Assembly: GCA_023389275.1 (NCBI GenBank)
Contig: JAEWEN010000019.1
Span: 1-20,260 of the forward strand
Length of the DNA: 20,260 nucleotides
Direction: 5' to 3'
Source of the DNA: Bacillota bacterium
GTDB taxonomy: Bacteria; Bacillota; Clostridia; Clostridiales; Caloramatoraceae
Numbering within the stretch: position 1 is the first letter of the stretch; each line of letters starts with the position of its first letter. The notes under the pieces are model-generated. The model did no database searches, was not told the origin of the DNA, and was given only the letters and a program-made list of their open reading frames with translations. A program made the translations under genes and the position numbers. Positions 1 through 8,533 of the stretch are shown here, piece by piece.

Positions 1-2014
1 TTATTAAGTGTCTTGCTTCATCATATATATAATAATCATCTGAAAGATTACTTATATGAATAAGACCTTCTATAGTGTTTTCAAGCTCTACAAATATACC
101 AAAGCCAGTAACTGATGATATAATTCCGTCATATACTTCACCAATTCTCTCTGCCATGTATTCAGCTTTTTTAAGGTCTACTGTTTCTCTTTCAGCTTCC
201 TGTGCTACCCTCTCCATTTCACTTGAGTGTTTAGCTGCTTCAACAACAAACTTTTTAAGTCTTTCCTCACGTTTTTTATCTATTTTTCCATGAATAAATT
301 CTTTTATTATTCTGTGAATAGCAAGGTCAGGATAACGTCTTATAGGTGACGTAAAGTGGCAGTAGTATTTTGCTGCAAGTCCATAGTGTCCTGTACACTC
401 TTCAAAGTATTTAGCTTGTTTTAATGATCTTAGTAAAAGTGTAGATACTACTTGTTCTTCGTCTTTTCCTTTTACTTCTTCTAGTATTTTTTGAAGTGTT
501 TTAGGATGAACTTCTTTACCTGGTCTTAAATAGTATCCAAGGTTATATATAAATTCTCCAAATGCTAAAAGTTTTTCGTCATTTGGTTTTTCGTGAATTC
601 TATATACAAAAGGAGTTCCATTCCAGAACATATACTCAGCTACTGTTTCGTTACAAACAAGCATAAACTCTTCTATTATTCTATTTGCTATTTCTCTTTC
701 ATAAGGCTTTATATCAATAGGATGACCTTCATCATTTAATATTACCTTAGTTTCTTCAAAATCAAAGTCTAGGGCTCCTCTATTCATACGCTTTTTATTT
801 AGTATTAGGCAAAGCTCTTCCATCATAGTAAATTCATCTAAAAGGTAATCATATTTTTTCATAAGCTCTGGGTCTTTGTCTTTTAGAATTTTGGTAACAT
901 CTGTATATGTCATTCTTTCACATGTTTTAATTACACTTTCGAATATTTCATGTTCTAAAACTTTTCCCTTTTCGTCTATTACCATCATACAAGTCATAGT
1001 AAGTCTATCTACTCTAGGATTTAGAGAACAAATACCATTTGAAAGTTTTCTAGGAAGCATAGGTATAACTCTATCTACTAAGTAAACACTTGTAGCTCTT
1101 TCAAATGCTTCTCTATCTAGTGGGTTTTTCTCTTTTACATAGTGTGTAACATCTGCAATGTGTACACCTAGTCTAAATTTACCTCCACTTAATCTTTCAA
1201 TAGATATAGCATCATCTAAGTCCTTAGCATCTTCCCCGTCTATAGTTACTATTTTAAGATCTCTTAAATCACGTCTTCCTTCATAGTCTTTAGCTGGAAT
1301 TTCATCAGGAATTCCTTCTGCAAAATCTTGAACCTTAGCTGGGAATTCTTCAGGTAATGCATGTTTTTTAATAATAGATATAATGTCTACTCCAACATCA
1401 TCTTTGTGACCTAGTATTTCTATTACTTTCCCCTCAGGGTTACGTCTATTTTCAGGCCATTTAGTAATTTGAACTACTACTTTTTCCCCTGTTCTAGCTC
1501 CATTTATATGATTTTTGGCAACAAACACGTCTTGATATATTCTAGCATCATCAGGAACTACAAAGCCAAAGTATCCACTTTTTTCAAATGTTCCAACTAC
1601 AGTAACGTTGGCTCTATTTAGTATTCTACTTATTTCTCCCTCTGTTCTTTTTCCTGTTTCTGATGCATCACGAACTACTTTAGCAATAACCTCATCACCG
1701 TTCATAGCACCATTCATGTTTTCAAGTGGTATAAATAAGTCGTCAACACCTTCAGCCTCTGGTATAACAAATCCAAACCCTTTTTGATGTCCTTGAAGTC
1801 TTCCTTTAATAAGACCTACTCTTTCAGGACATGCATACTTTTCTTTTCTTGTTTTTATAATAAGCCCCTCTGACTCCATAACATCAAGTACATTATGAAG
1901 TAGTGTTATATCACCTTTATTTATATCAAATATTCTTGCAATTTCCTCTGCTTTAAGTGGCTTATATGCCTCTTCTCTCATAAATGCAAGAATTTGCTCT
2001 TTTATTTTACTCAA
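1..2014 (-). CDS. rnr: Ribonuclease R, 3' end of gene outside window
   Basis: 3'-to-5' exoribonuclease that degrades structured RNA and takes part in RNA quality control in the cytoplasm. The frame is open for 671 codons and runs off the left edge; family members are usually a little over 700 residues, so only the end of the S1 domain should be missing. Visible in order: an N-terminal winged-helix-like stretch (about 1-60), cold-shock-type OB segments (about 70-220), the RNB catalytic core with the acidic cluster KDLDD at 264-268 and SPIRRYPDLAIHR near 557-569, then the beginning of an S1 RNA-binding domain (GFGIFVELE) from about 617. The chosen start is TTG at 2014-2012, six bases after a GAGGTG ribosome-binding site; the frame is continuous from there to base 2. 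It lies downstream of secG behind a terminator-like hairpin. Rnr and SecG are neighbours in many Firmicutes. The identity is clear; only the TTG start is less certain. Confidence 0.93.
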   Translation of the reverse strand, partial: MSKIKEQILAFMREEAYKPLKAEEIARIFDINKGDITLLHNVLDVMESEGLIIKTRKEKYACPERVGLIKGRLQGHQKGFGFVIPEAEGVDDLFIPLENMNGAMNGDEVIAKVVRDASETGKRTEGEISRILNRANVTVVGTFEKSGYFGFVVPDDARIYQDVFVAKNHINGARTGEKVVVQITKWPENRRNPEGKVIEILGHKDDVGVDIISIIKKHALPEEFPAKVQDFAEGIPDEIPAKDYEGRRDLRDLKIVTIDGEDAKDLDDAISIERLSGGKFRLGVHIADVTHYVKEKNPLDREAFERATSVYLVDRVIPMLPRKLSNGICSLNPRVDRLTMTCMMVIDEKGKVLEHEIFESVIKTCERMTYTDVTKILKDKDPELMKKYDYLLDEFTMMEELCLILNKKRMNRGALDFDFEETKVILNDEGHPIDIKPYEREIANRIIEEFMLVCNETVAEYMFWNGTPFVYRIHEKPNDEKLLAFGEFIYNLGYYLRPGKEVHPKTLQKILEEVKGKDEEQVVSTLLLRSLKQAKYFEECTGHYGLAAKYYCHFTSPIRRYPDLAIHRIIKEFIHGKIDKKREERLKKFVVEAAKHSSEMERVAQEAERETVDLKKAEYMAERIGEVYDGIISSVTGFGIFVELENTIEGLIHISNLSDDYYIYDEARHLI

Positions 2015-2085
2015 TAAATTCACCTCTTTTTTTATTATTCTTATATTTTATTCATTAGTATTTCTATATATTATATGTAAAAACT

Positions 2086-2125
2086 AAATAAAAACTCCTA
2101 CCATTAGTAAACTAAAGATAGGAGT
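2086..2125 (-). terminator. Intrinsic terminator-like hairpin between secG and rnr
   Basis: In the minus-strand RNA, ACTCCTA (2125-2119) pairs with TAGGAGT (2100-2094), with further pairing possible inside (TTAGT with ACTAA). A U-rich run (TTTTTATTTAG) follows directly. It begins about 12 bases after the secG stop codon. If it works, rnr would depend on read-through or on its own promoter. A TATAAT sequence is present at 2075-2070, but I see no good -35 box for it. Confidence 0.6.
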
Positions 2126-2136
2126 ATTCTTTGAGA

Positions 2137-2385
2137 TTATAAATTTGCAACATATGATAATCCTATAGTTGTTATAACAAATAGTATTACTAGAAAAATT
2201 GTTAGTTTTTCCATTTTACCTTCATATGTTCTTCCTTTGTTTTTCTTAAAGAAGTTATCACTTTCTTCTGCAGCTCCACCGCCAAATGCTGCACCTAGTC
2301 CAGCTTGTTTTGCAGGTTGTGCAAGTATTACTAGTGCTAGTAATATACATACAATAATATGTACAACTGTTATTGCTGTTGCCAA
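2137..2385 (-). CDS. secG: Preprotein translocase subunit SecG
   Basis: Small integral membrane subunit of the SecYEG translocon, which exports unfolded proteins. The product is 82 residues with two hydrophobic helices, one at the N-terminus (VVHIIVCILLALVIL) and one near the C-terminus (IFLVILFVITTIGLSYV). They are joined by a glycine/alanine-rich loop (AGLGAAFGGGA) typical of SecG. The longer reading begins at a GTG at 2394, but that GTG is the end of the perfect GGAGGTG ribosome-binding site (2398-2392). The likely start is therefore TTG at 2385-2383, six bases after that site. It is separated from eno upstream by a strong terminator, so it probably has its own promoter. The identity rests on size, topology and the loop sequence, and on the neighbouring rnr, which is the usual arrangement. 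Confidence 0.9.
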   Translation of the reverse strand: MATAITVVHIIVCILLALVILAQPAKQAGLGAAFGGGAAEESDNFFKKNKGRTYEGKMEKLTIFLVILFVITTIGLSYVANL

Positions 2386-2423
2386 AGATTCCACCTCCTA
2401 GGTAATAAGTTTCCAGTAGTAAT

Positions 2424-2446
2424 ATTCTATCACATATTTGTTTTTT
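2424..2446 (-). promoter_or_regulatory. Candidate extended -10 promoter for secG
   Basis: Minus-strand TGATAGAAT (2432-2424) is an extended -10 element lying just after the eno terminator and about 40 bases before the secG start. The -35 region is poor: TTTTAT would sit 17 bases upstream. The call rests on the extended -10 and on the need for a promoter here if the eno terminator is effective. Confidence 0.4.
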
Positions 2447-2480
2447 ATAAAAGCAAAAGCTAGCAGAATCTGCTAGCTTT
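2447..2480 (-). terminator. Intrinsic terminator of the glycolytic operon, after eno
   Basis: In minus-strand RNA, AAAGCTAGCA (2480-2471) pairs perfectly over 10 bp with TGCTAGCTTT (2465-2456) around a 5-base loop. A U-rich run (TTTTGCTTTTAT) follows. It starts 10 bases after the eno stop codon. This marks the end of the gapA-eno transcript and separates it from secG-rnr. Confidence 0.85.
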
Positions 2481-2490
2481 ATAAACTTAC

Positions 2491-3786
2491 TTATTTTTTA
2501 AGATTATAGAAAGCATCATGTCCTGCATATTGTGCTACAAAATCTAATTCCTCTTCTATTCTAAGAAGTTGGTTGTATTTTGCAACTCTGTCTGTTCTAG
2601 CAGGAGCTCCTGTTTTAATTTGACCTGCGTTCATAGCAACAACAAGGTCAGCTATAGTTGAGTCTTCACTTTCACCTGATCTGTGTGAAACTACAGCTGT
2701 GTATTTAGCTGTTTTAGCAAGCTCTATTGCTTCTATAGTTTCTGTTAATGTTCCTATTTGGTTTAGTTTTATTAAAATTGAGTTTGCTGTGTGATTGTCA
2801 ATTCCTTTAGCAAGTCTTTCTGTGTTAGTAACAAATAAGTCGTCTCCAACTAACTGAATTTTGTTTCCAAGTTTTTCAGTTAGAAGTCTCCAACCTTCCC
2901 AGTCCTCTTCATCTAATCCGTCTTCTAGTGAGATTATTGGGTATTTATCAGCAAGGTCAGCCCAGAAATCAACCATTTCAGCAGCTGTAAGAACTCTTCC
3001 TTCACCTTCTAAGTGGTATTTACCATCTTTGTAAAGCTCAGTTGCAGCAGCATCAATTGCTATTTTTACCTCTTCTCCTGGTTTGTATCCAGCTTTTTCA
3101 ACTGCTTCTAGTATAACTGTTATAGCCTCTTCATTTGATTTAAGGTTTGGAGCAAATCCACCTTCATCACCAATAGCTGTGTTATATCCTTTTTCACTTA
3201 ATGTCTTTTTAAGTGAGTGGTAAATTTCAGCACACATTCTTAAAGCTTCTCTAAAGCTTTCAGCACCTACTGGCATAACCATAAATTCTTGTATATCTAC
3301 GTTATTATCAGCATGCTTTCCACCATTTAGTATGTTCATCATTGGAGTTGGAAGTGTTTTAGCATTTACTCCACCAATGTATTGGTATAGTGGAAGACCT
3401 AGTGATTTTGCAGCTGCTCTAGCTACAGCAAGTGATACACCAAGTATAGCATTAGCTCCTAATTTTCCTTTATTATCTGTTCCATCAAGTTCAATTAGAG
3501 TTTCATCTATTTCAGCTTGATTATAAACGTTCATACCTATTATTTCAGGTGCGATTATGTTGTTTACGTTATCAACAGCTTTTAAAACACCTTTTCCAAG
3601 ATATCTTGATTTATCTCCATCACGAAGCTCAACTGCTTCAAATGCACCTGTTGATGCACCTGATGGAACTATAGCGTATTCACTTGTACCATCATCTAAA
3701 ACAACCTCTACCTCTACAGTTGGGTTTGCTCTTGAATCTAGTACTTCTCTTCCTATAACATCGATTATTCCAAGAAATTTTTTCAT
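2491..3786 (-). CDS. eno: Enolase (phosphopyruvate hydratase)
   Basis: Cytoplasmic enzyme that converts 2-phosphoglycerate to phosphoenolpyruvate in glycolysis; also a common RNA-degradosome partner in bacteria. The 431-residue product has the usual family length. Visible signatures are GASTGAFEAVELRDGD (mobile active-site loop, near 43-58), the acid/base region GDEGGFAPN, metal-ligand segments around SLEDGLDEEDW and GDDLFVTN, and the C-terminal SHRSGESED lysine/phosphate-binding region followed by GQIKTGAPARTDR. The ATG at 3786 follows an AGGGAGGA ribosome-binding site about 7 bases upstream. It is the last gene of the gapA-pgk-tpiA-gpmI-eno operon, 22 bases after gpmI and followed by a strong terminator. 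Confidence 0.98.
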   Translation of the reverse strand: MKKFLGIIDVIGREVLDSRANPTVEVEVVLDDGTSEYAIVPSGASTGAFEAVELRDGDKSRYLGKGVLKAVDNVNNIIAPEIIGMNVYNQAEIDETLIELDGTDNKGKLGANAILGVSLAVARAAAKSLGLPLYQYIGGVNAKTLPTPMMNILNGGKHADNNVDIQEFMVMPVGAESFREALRMCAEIYHSLKKTLSEKGYNTAIGDEGGFAPNLKSNEEAITVILEAVEKAGYKPGEEVKIAIDAAATELYKDGKYHLEGEGRVLTAAEMVDFWADLADKYPIISLEDGLDEEDWEGWRLLTEKLGNKIQLVGDDLFVTNTERLAKGIDNHTANSILIKLNQIGTLTETIEAIELAKTAKYTAVVSHRSGESEDSTIADLVVAMNAGQIKTGAPARTDRVAKYNQLLRIEEELDFVAQYAGHDAFYNLKK

Positions 3787-3808
3787 GTTTTTTCCTCCCT
3801 AGGTTAGT

Positions 3809-5320
3809 TTATTTAATAAGGCTTTCACCTGTTATTTCTTTTGGGACTTCAAGGTTCATAAAGTTTAGTATTGTAGGAGCTATATCTGCTAGTCTACCTT
3901 CTTTTAAAGAAACCTCTCCTTCACCTATAACTATAAATGGTACCTTATTTGTTGTGTGTGCAGTAAATGCCTCTCCACTTTCTATATCTATCATTTGCTC
4001 AGCATTTCCATGATCAGCTGTAATATAGATTGCACCACCTGATTTTAAAATAGTATCTACTATTTCTCCAGTACACTTATCTACTGTTTCAACAGCTACT
4101 TTAGCTGCTTCAAAATCTCCAGTATGACCTACCATATCAGGATTTGCAAAGTTTAAAAGTATAAAATCATATATACCTTCATTTATTTTTTCAATAACTT
4201 TATCTTTAACCTCATATGCACTCATTTCTGGTTTCATATCGTAAGTTGCAACCTTTGGTGATGGCACAAGTATTCTATCTTCTCCACTATTTGGAGTTTC
4301 TACTCCTCCATTAAAGAAAAATGTAACATGTGCATACTTTTCTGTTTCTGCTATTCTAAGCTGAGTTTTTCCCATTTTACTTAAATATTCGCCTAATGTG
4401 TTTGTATAGTTTTCTGGCTTATAAGCAACATCTAAGTTTGTTAAGGTTTTGTCGTATTGAGTCATAGAAACAAAGTATACTTCTTTATAAATTCTCTCAA
4501 AACCATCAAAATCCTTTTCAGTTATAGCCCTTGTAATCTCACGTGCTCTATCTGGTCTAAAGTTAAAAAATATAACAGAGTCACTTTCTTTTATATTTCC
4601 CTCTTCTAATATAACACTTGGAACTACAAACTCGTCTAATACCTCTTTAGCATAGGAAGCCTCTACAGCCTCTATAGCACAGCTGTACTTTTCTCCTTCA
4701 GAGTTTACCATAGCGTTATATGCCTTCTCTACTCTATCCCATCTATTGTCTCTATCCATAGCATAGTATCTTCCTGATACTGTAGCTATTTTTCCGCATC
4801 CAATACTTTCAGTATATTCTTCAATTTCCTTTATATATTCTATAGCACTTTGAGGTGGAACATCTCTTCCATCTAAAAAGCTGTGAATATATACTTTTTC
4901 TACCCCATTACATTTACAAAGCTTAATTAAAGCTTTTAAATGATTTATATGACTGTGAACTCCCCCGTCTGATAAAAGACCTAAAAGATGAACTGATGAA
5001 TTTTTTTCCTTAGCATTTTCTACTGCCTTAAGAAAAGCTTGGTTTTTGAAAAATCCTTCTTCTTTTATTTCTTTATTTATTCTAGTAAGTTCTTGATAAA
5101 TTATTCTTCCAGCACCTATGTTTAAGTGTCCAACTTCTGAATTACCCATTTGCCCTTCTGGAAGTCCTACATCAAGTCCACTAGCATTTAAAAATGTTGT
5201 AGGATAATTTTTCCTATAACTGTCTATATTTTCTGTATTAGCAGAAGTTATTGCGTTTCCTACTTCCTCATTTCCTACTCCGAAACCATCTAAAATAAGA
5301 AGCATTTTAGTTTTTTTCAT
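3809..5320 (-). CDS. gpmI: 2,3-bisphosphoglycerate-independent phosphoglycerate mutase
   Basis: Manganese-dependent enzyme of the alkaline phosphatase superfamily; it interconverts 3- and 2-phosphoglycerate through a phosphoserine intermediate. At 503 residues it is near the usual 510. The N-terminal metal-binding LILDGFG has Asp11. The nucleophile is Ser61 in GQMGNSEVGHLNIGAGR, and the C-terminal metal ligands include the ADHGNAEQM segment. The ATG at 5320 is preceded by AAGGAGG, which overlaps the tpiA stop region (11-base gap), so the two genes are very probably translated from one message. Spore formers commonly use this metal- and pH-sensitive mutase to hold back 3-phosphoglycerate in developing spores; that role here is inferred, not seen. 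Confidence 0.97.
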   Translation of the reverse strand: MKKTKMLLILDGFGVGNEEVGNAITSANTENIDSYRKNYPTTFLNASGLDVGLPEGQMGNSEVGHLNIGAGRIIYQELTRINKEIKEEGFFKNQAFLKAVENAKEKNSSVHLLGLLSDGGVHSHINHLKALIKLCKCNGVEKVYIHSFLDGRDVPPQSAIEYIKEIEEYTESIGCGKIATVSGRYYAMDRDNRWDRVEKAYNAMVNSEGEKYSCAIEAVEASYAKEVLDEFVVPSVILEEGNIKESDSVIFFNFRPDRAREITRAITEKDFDGFERIYKEVYFVSMTQYDKTLTNLDVAYKPENYTNTLGEYLSKMGKTQLRIAETEKYAHVTFFFNGGVETPNSGEDRILVPSPKVATYDMKPEMSAYEVKDKVIEKINEGIYDFILLNFANPDMVGHTGDFEAAKVAVETVDKCTGEIVDTILKSGGAIYITADHGNAEQMIDIESGEAFTAHTTNKVPFIVIGEGEVSLKEGRLADIAPTILNFMNLEVPKEITGESLIK

Positions 5321-5331
5321 ATAGTGCCTCC

Positions 5332-6078
5332 TTAAAAGTTAACAATACCTGAAAAATCTTCAGCTTTTAAGGCAGCTCCGCCAACTAAAGCACCATCTAT
5401 GTCACTTTGTGCCATTTGCTCTTTTATAGTTGATGGCTTAACACTTCCGCCGTATTGTATTCTAAGAGAAGAAGCTGCTTTTTCCCCGTATAAAGCTTTT
5501 ACTTCATCTCTTATAAATTTTATAACATCATTAGCCTCTTCAGATGTTGCTGTTTTTCCTGTTCCAATAGCCCAAATAGGCTCATATGCAACAACCATAG
5601 ATGCTACTTTTTCTTCGTTTAATCCTTTTAATCCCTCTTTAATTTGTGTAGAGATTTTAGATTTTGTGTTTCCGCTCTCTTTTTCCTCTAATGTTTCTCC
5701 AACACAAAGTATAGGAATTAAGTTGTAGTCAAATGCTACATTAACTTTTTTGTTTATAAGGTCATTATCTTCTTTAAAGTATTCTCTTCTTTCACTATGA
5801 CCTAATATAACATAGTCTACTCCCATTTCTTGAAGCATTTCAGGTGAAATTTCTCCAGTAAATGCACCTGATTTTTCAAAGTACATGTTTTGTGCTCCAA
5901 CTTTTATATTGCTTCCTTTTACTACTTCTAATACTGGATATAAAGAAGTAAATGTTGGGCAAACAACAACCTCACATTTTGCATCTTTAACAAGTGGCAT
6001 TAACTCTTTAACAAGTTCTACTGCCTCTTTAGGTGTTTTATTCATTTTCCAGTTTCCTGCGATAATTGGCTTTCTCAT
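5332..6078 (-). CDS. tpiA: Triosephosphate isomerase
   Basis: Interconverts dihydroxyacetone phosphate and glyceraldehyde 3-phosphate in the cytoplasm. The 248-residue product carries every catalytic landmark: AGNWKMNK with Lys11, GHSERR with the electrophilic His94, YEPIWAIGTGK with the general base Glu166 followed by the flexible loop, and YGGSVKPS in the phosphate-binding site. The ATG at 6078 follows AGGAGG and lies 10 bases after the pgk stop codon. It is the third gene of the glycolytic operon. No unusual features were seen. Confidence 0.98.
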   Translation of the reverse strand: MRKPIIAGNWKMNKTPKEAVELVKELMPLVKDAKCEVVVCPTFTSLYPVLEVVKGSNIKVGAQNMYFEKSGAFTGEISPEMLQEMGVDYVILGHSERREYFKEDNDLINKKVNVAFDYNLIPILCVGETLEEKESGNTKSKISTQIKEGLKGLNEEKVASMVVAYEPIWAIGTGKTATSEEANDVIKFIRDEVKALYGEKAASSLRIQYGGSVKPSTIKEQMAQSDIDGALVGGAALKAEDFSGIVNF

Positions 6079-6088
6079 AATATTCCTC

Positions 6089-7276
6089 CTACTTATCGTT
6101 AAGTGCTGCTATTCCAGGTAATACTTTTCCTTCTAAAAACTCAAGTGATGCTCCACCACCTGTTGATATATGAGACATTTTATCAGCAAATCCAAGTTGT
6201 TCAACAGCAGCTGCTGAGTCTCCACCACCGATTATAGTAGTTCCGCTAATTGATGAAAGAGCTTTTGCAACTTCTTTTGTTCCTGTTGCAAACTTCTCCA
6301 TTTCAAATACTCCCATAGGTCCGTTCCATATAACTGTTTTAGCATCTTTTAAAACGCCTTCAAACTCTTTAATAGATTTAGGTCCTATATCTAGTCCCAT
6401 GTATCCATCTTCAATATTTACATCCATTACACAGCTTTCAGCATCTGCTTTAAATTCTTTAGCAGCTATATGGTCAACAGGAAGATATATTTTAACTCCC
6501 TTAGCTTCTGCTTTATCTAGCATTTCTTTTGCATAATCTATTTTTTCTTCTTCTACTAAAGAGTTTCCAACACTTACTCCCTTAGCTTTTAAGAATGTAT
6601 ATGCCATTCCTCCACCTATAATTAGGCTGTCTACTTTTTCAAGAAGATTATTTATAACCCCAATTTTATCTGATACTTTAGCGCCACCTAATATTGCTAC
6701 AAATGGTTTTTCAGGATTTTGAAGAGCTCCACCGATAAACTCTATTTCTTTTTCTATTAAAAATCCTGCAACAGCTGGCAGGTATTCAGCAACACCTGCT
6801 GTTGATGAATGTGCTCTATGAGCTGTTCCAAATGCATCATTTACAAATATATCTCCAAGTGAAGCTATTTTCTTTGCAAATTCTAAGTCATTTTTAGTTT
6901 CTGTTTTGCAGAATCTAACGTTTTCAAGTAAAACTACATCTCCGTTTTCCATTGCCTGTGTAAGTTTTATAGCATTTTCACCTACAACTTCAGCATCTTC
7001 AGCAAGTTTTACTTCTTTTCCTAAAAGAGAAGATAATCTTTCAGCTACTGGTTTTAAGCTAAATTTTGCATCATATCCTTCTTTTGGTCTGCCTAAGTGA
7101 GACATTAAAATAACTTTTGCATTATTTTCTATAAGGTATTTTATAGTGTCTAATGCTGAAACAATTCTTCTGTCATCTGTAATATTACCTTCTTTATCTT
7201 GAGGTACGTTAAAATCACATCTAACTATAACTTTTTTATTTGAAACATTTATATCCTTAACTGTTTGCTTATTCAT
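6089..7276 (-). CDS. pgk: Phosphoglycerate kinase
   Basis: Transfers phosphate from 1,3-bisphosphoglycerate to ADP, the first ATP-yielding step of glycolysis. At 395 residues it has the standard length. Recognisable segments: RCDFNVPQDKEG and MSHLGRPK (substrate side), LLENVRF, VNDAFGTAHRAHSST, GGAKVSDK at the hinge, WNGPMGVFE and the nucleotide-binding GGGDSAAAVEQLG near the C-terminus. The ATG at 7276 follows AGGAGG at a normal distance. An 82-base gap separates it from gapA and contains a long hairpin, while the genes downstream are almost abutting. This makes pgk the first gene of the tightly packed pgk-tpiA-gpmI-eno block. Confidence 0.98.
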   Translation of the reverse strand: MNKQTVKDINVSNKKVIVRCDFNVPQDKEGNITDDRRIVSALDTIKYLIENNAKVILMSHLGRPKEGYDAKFSLKPVAERLSSLLGKEVKLAEDAEVVGENAIKLTQAMENGDVVLLENVRFCKTETKNDLEFAKKIASLGDIFVNDAFGTAHRAHSSTAGVAEYLPAVAGFLIEKEIEFIGGALQNPEKPFVAILGGAKVSDKIGVINNLLEKVDSLIIGGGMAYTFLKAKGVSVGNSLVEEEKIDYAKEMLDKAEAKGVKIYLPVDHIAAKEFKADAESCVMDVNIEDGYMGLDIGPKSIKEFEGVLKDAKTVIWNGPMGVFEMEKFATGTKEVAKALSSISGTTIIGGGDSAAAVEQLGFADKMSHISTGGGASLEFLEGKVLPGIAALNDK

Positions 7277-7307
7277 AAATAATCCTCCTGTTTACTTAGA
7301 AGTTAAA

Positions 7308-7339
7308 GTCCGGTCCTAAAGATATCTTTAAAACCGGAC
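7308..7339 (-). promoter_or_regulatory. Long hairpin in the gapA-pgk gap
   Basis: This 32-base near-perfect inverted repeat forms, in minus-strand RNA, a stem of GTCCGGT with ACCGGAC, extended by two G.U pairs and then by TAAAG with CTTTA around an AUAU loop. That is about 14 consecutive pairs. The two non-Watson-Crick positions are G.U pairs in the minus-strand RNA but C-A mismatches in plus-strand RNA, so the structure suits the sense transcript. Only a short TTTAACTT follows, so it is a weak terminator at best. An attenuator or an mRNA processing or stability element that sets gapA apart from pgk-eno is plausible. The structure is seen; its function is inferred. Confidence 0.65.
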
Positions 7340-7358
7340 ATAAAAATCTTAAATAAAA

Positions 7359-8372
7359 TTACATTCTTTCTACTATATAGTTAACAAGGTCAACTATTCT
7401 ACATGAGTATCCCCACTCATTGTCATACCAAGAAACAACTTTAACCATGTTTCCATCCATAACCATAGTTGAAAGTGCGTCTACTATTGAAGATCTTTCG
7501 TCTCCTCTATAGTCTATTGATACTAGAGGTTCTTCTGAATATCCTAGAATTCCTTTCATTTGAGCACTTTCTGATGCTGCTTTAAGTGCTGCGTTTACTT
7601 CTTCCTTAGTAGTATTTTTTGATACTTCAAATACTATGTCAGTAACAGATACTGTAGGAGTTGGAACTCTTAGAGCAAATCCGTTAAGTTTTCCTTTAAG
7701 GTTTGGAAGAACGCTTCCTACTGCTTTAGCTGCTCCTGTTGTAGTTGGGATAATTGACTCAGCAGCTGCTCTAGCTCTTCTAAGGTCTTTATGTGGAAGG
7801 TCTAGTATATTTTGGTCGTTAGTGTAAGCATGTACAGTTGTCATAAGACCTTTTACTATTCCAAAGTTATCATCTATAACTTTAGCAAATGGTGCTAAAC
7901 AGTTTGTTGTACATGAAGCATTTGAAATTATGTTATGCTCAGCTGGTTTGTAATCTCCTTCGTTAACTCCAAGAACGATTGTAACGTCTTCGTCAACAGC
8001 TGGTGCTGAAATAATAACTTTTTTAGCTCCTGCTTCAAGGTGAAGATTAGCTTGCTCTCTTTTTCTGAATATACCAGTACACTCAAGAACTACATCTATA
8101 CCAAGCTCTTTCCATGGAAGGTTTTTAGGATCTCTTTCTGATGTTACATTTATAGTTTTTCCATTAACTACAAGATGACCATCTTTAACTTCTACTGTTC
8201 CATCGAATTTTCCAAAACATGAATCATATTTTAGTAGGTGAGCTATAGTTTCAACGTCTGTTAAGTCGTTTATAGCAACTATCTCTATACCTTCGTTTAG
8301 ATTTTTTTGTGCGATTTTGAAAGCATTTCTTCCAATTCTCCCAAATCCGTTAATAGCAACTTTTATACTCAT
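7359..8372 (-). CDS. gapA: Glyceraldehyde-3-phosphate dehydrogenase, NAD type
   Basis: Oxidises and phosphorylates glyceraldehyde 3-phosphate to 1,3-bisphosphoglycerate. The product is 337 residues. The N-terminal Rossmann motif is INGFGRIGR, and Asp36 in AINDLTD suggests preference for NAD over NADP. The catalytic Cys154 lies in NASCTTNCLAP, with His181 in TTVHAYTNDQ. The C-terminal WYDNEWGYS is also present. A longer reading begins 15 codons upstream, but the family N-terminus MSIKVAINGFGRIGR begins at the ATG 8372-8370, seven bases after a strong AGGAGG site, so the short start is preferred. It is the first gene of the glycolytic operon. No cggR-type repressor gene precedes it here, unlike the arrangement I know from C. 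difficile and Bacillus; the upstream gene is a DUF554 membrane protein. Confidence 0.97.
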   Translation of the reverse strand: MSIKVAINGFGRIGRNAFKIAQKNLNEGIEIVAINDLTDVETIAHLLKYDSCFGKFDGTVEVKDGHLVVNGKTINVTSERDPKNLPWKELGIDVVLECTGIFRKREQANLHLEAGAKKVIISAPAVDEDVTIVLGVNEGDYKPAEHNIISNASCTTNCLAPFAKVIDDNFGIVKGLMTTVHAYTNDQNILDLPHKDLRRARAAAESIIPTTTGAAKAVGSVLPNLKGKLNGFALRVPTPTVSVTDIVFEVSKNTTKEEVNAALKAASESAQMKGILGYSEEPLVSIDYRGDERSSIVDALSTMVMDGNMVKVVSWYDNEWGYSCRIVDLVNYIVERM

Positions 8373-8461
8373 AATGAAACCTCCTAAAAGTTTATTAATA
8401 TATAATAATATGTTCAATATGCTACATTATTTATCTAATAATATATTACTTTTCTTATATT

Positions 8462-8490
8462 AATATATCACTTTAATAGACATATTTCAA
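8462..8490 (-). promoter_or_regulatory. Probable promoter of the glycolytic operon
   Basis: On the minus strand TTGAAA (8490-8485) is separated by 17 bases from TATATT (8467-8462). A TGA directly upstream of TATATT makes an extended -10. It lies about 90 bases before the gapA start, giving a leader of roughly 80 bases. The region is extremely AT-rich, so chance matches are possible, but spacing and extended -10 are both good. I could not identify an operator with confidence. Confidence 0.55.
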
Positions 8491-8533
8491 TATTTTTAAT
8501 CAAATATAAGTTATTTTAGTATATTTTTTATTT

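Noticed and set aside
5399..5728. 109-codon plus-strand frame opposite tpiA
   Set aside because: It is a shadow of the conserved tpiA frame and lacks motif or initiation support.
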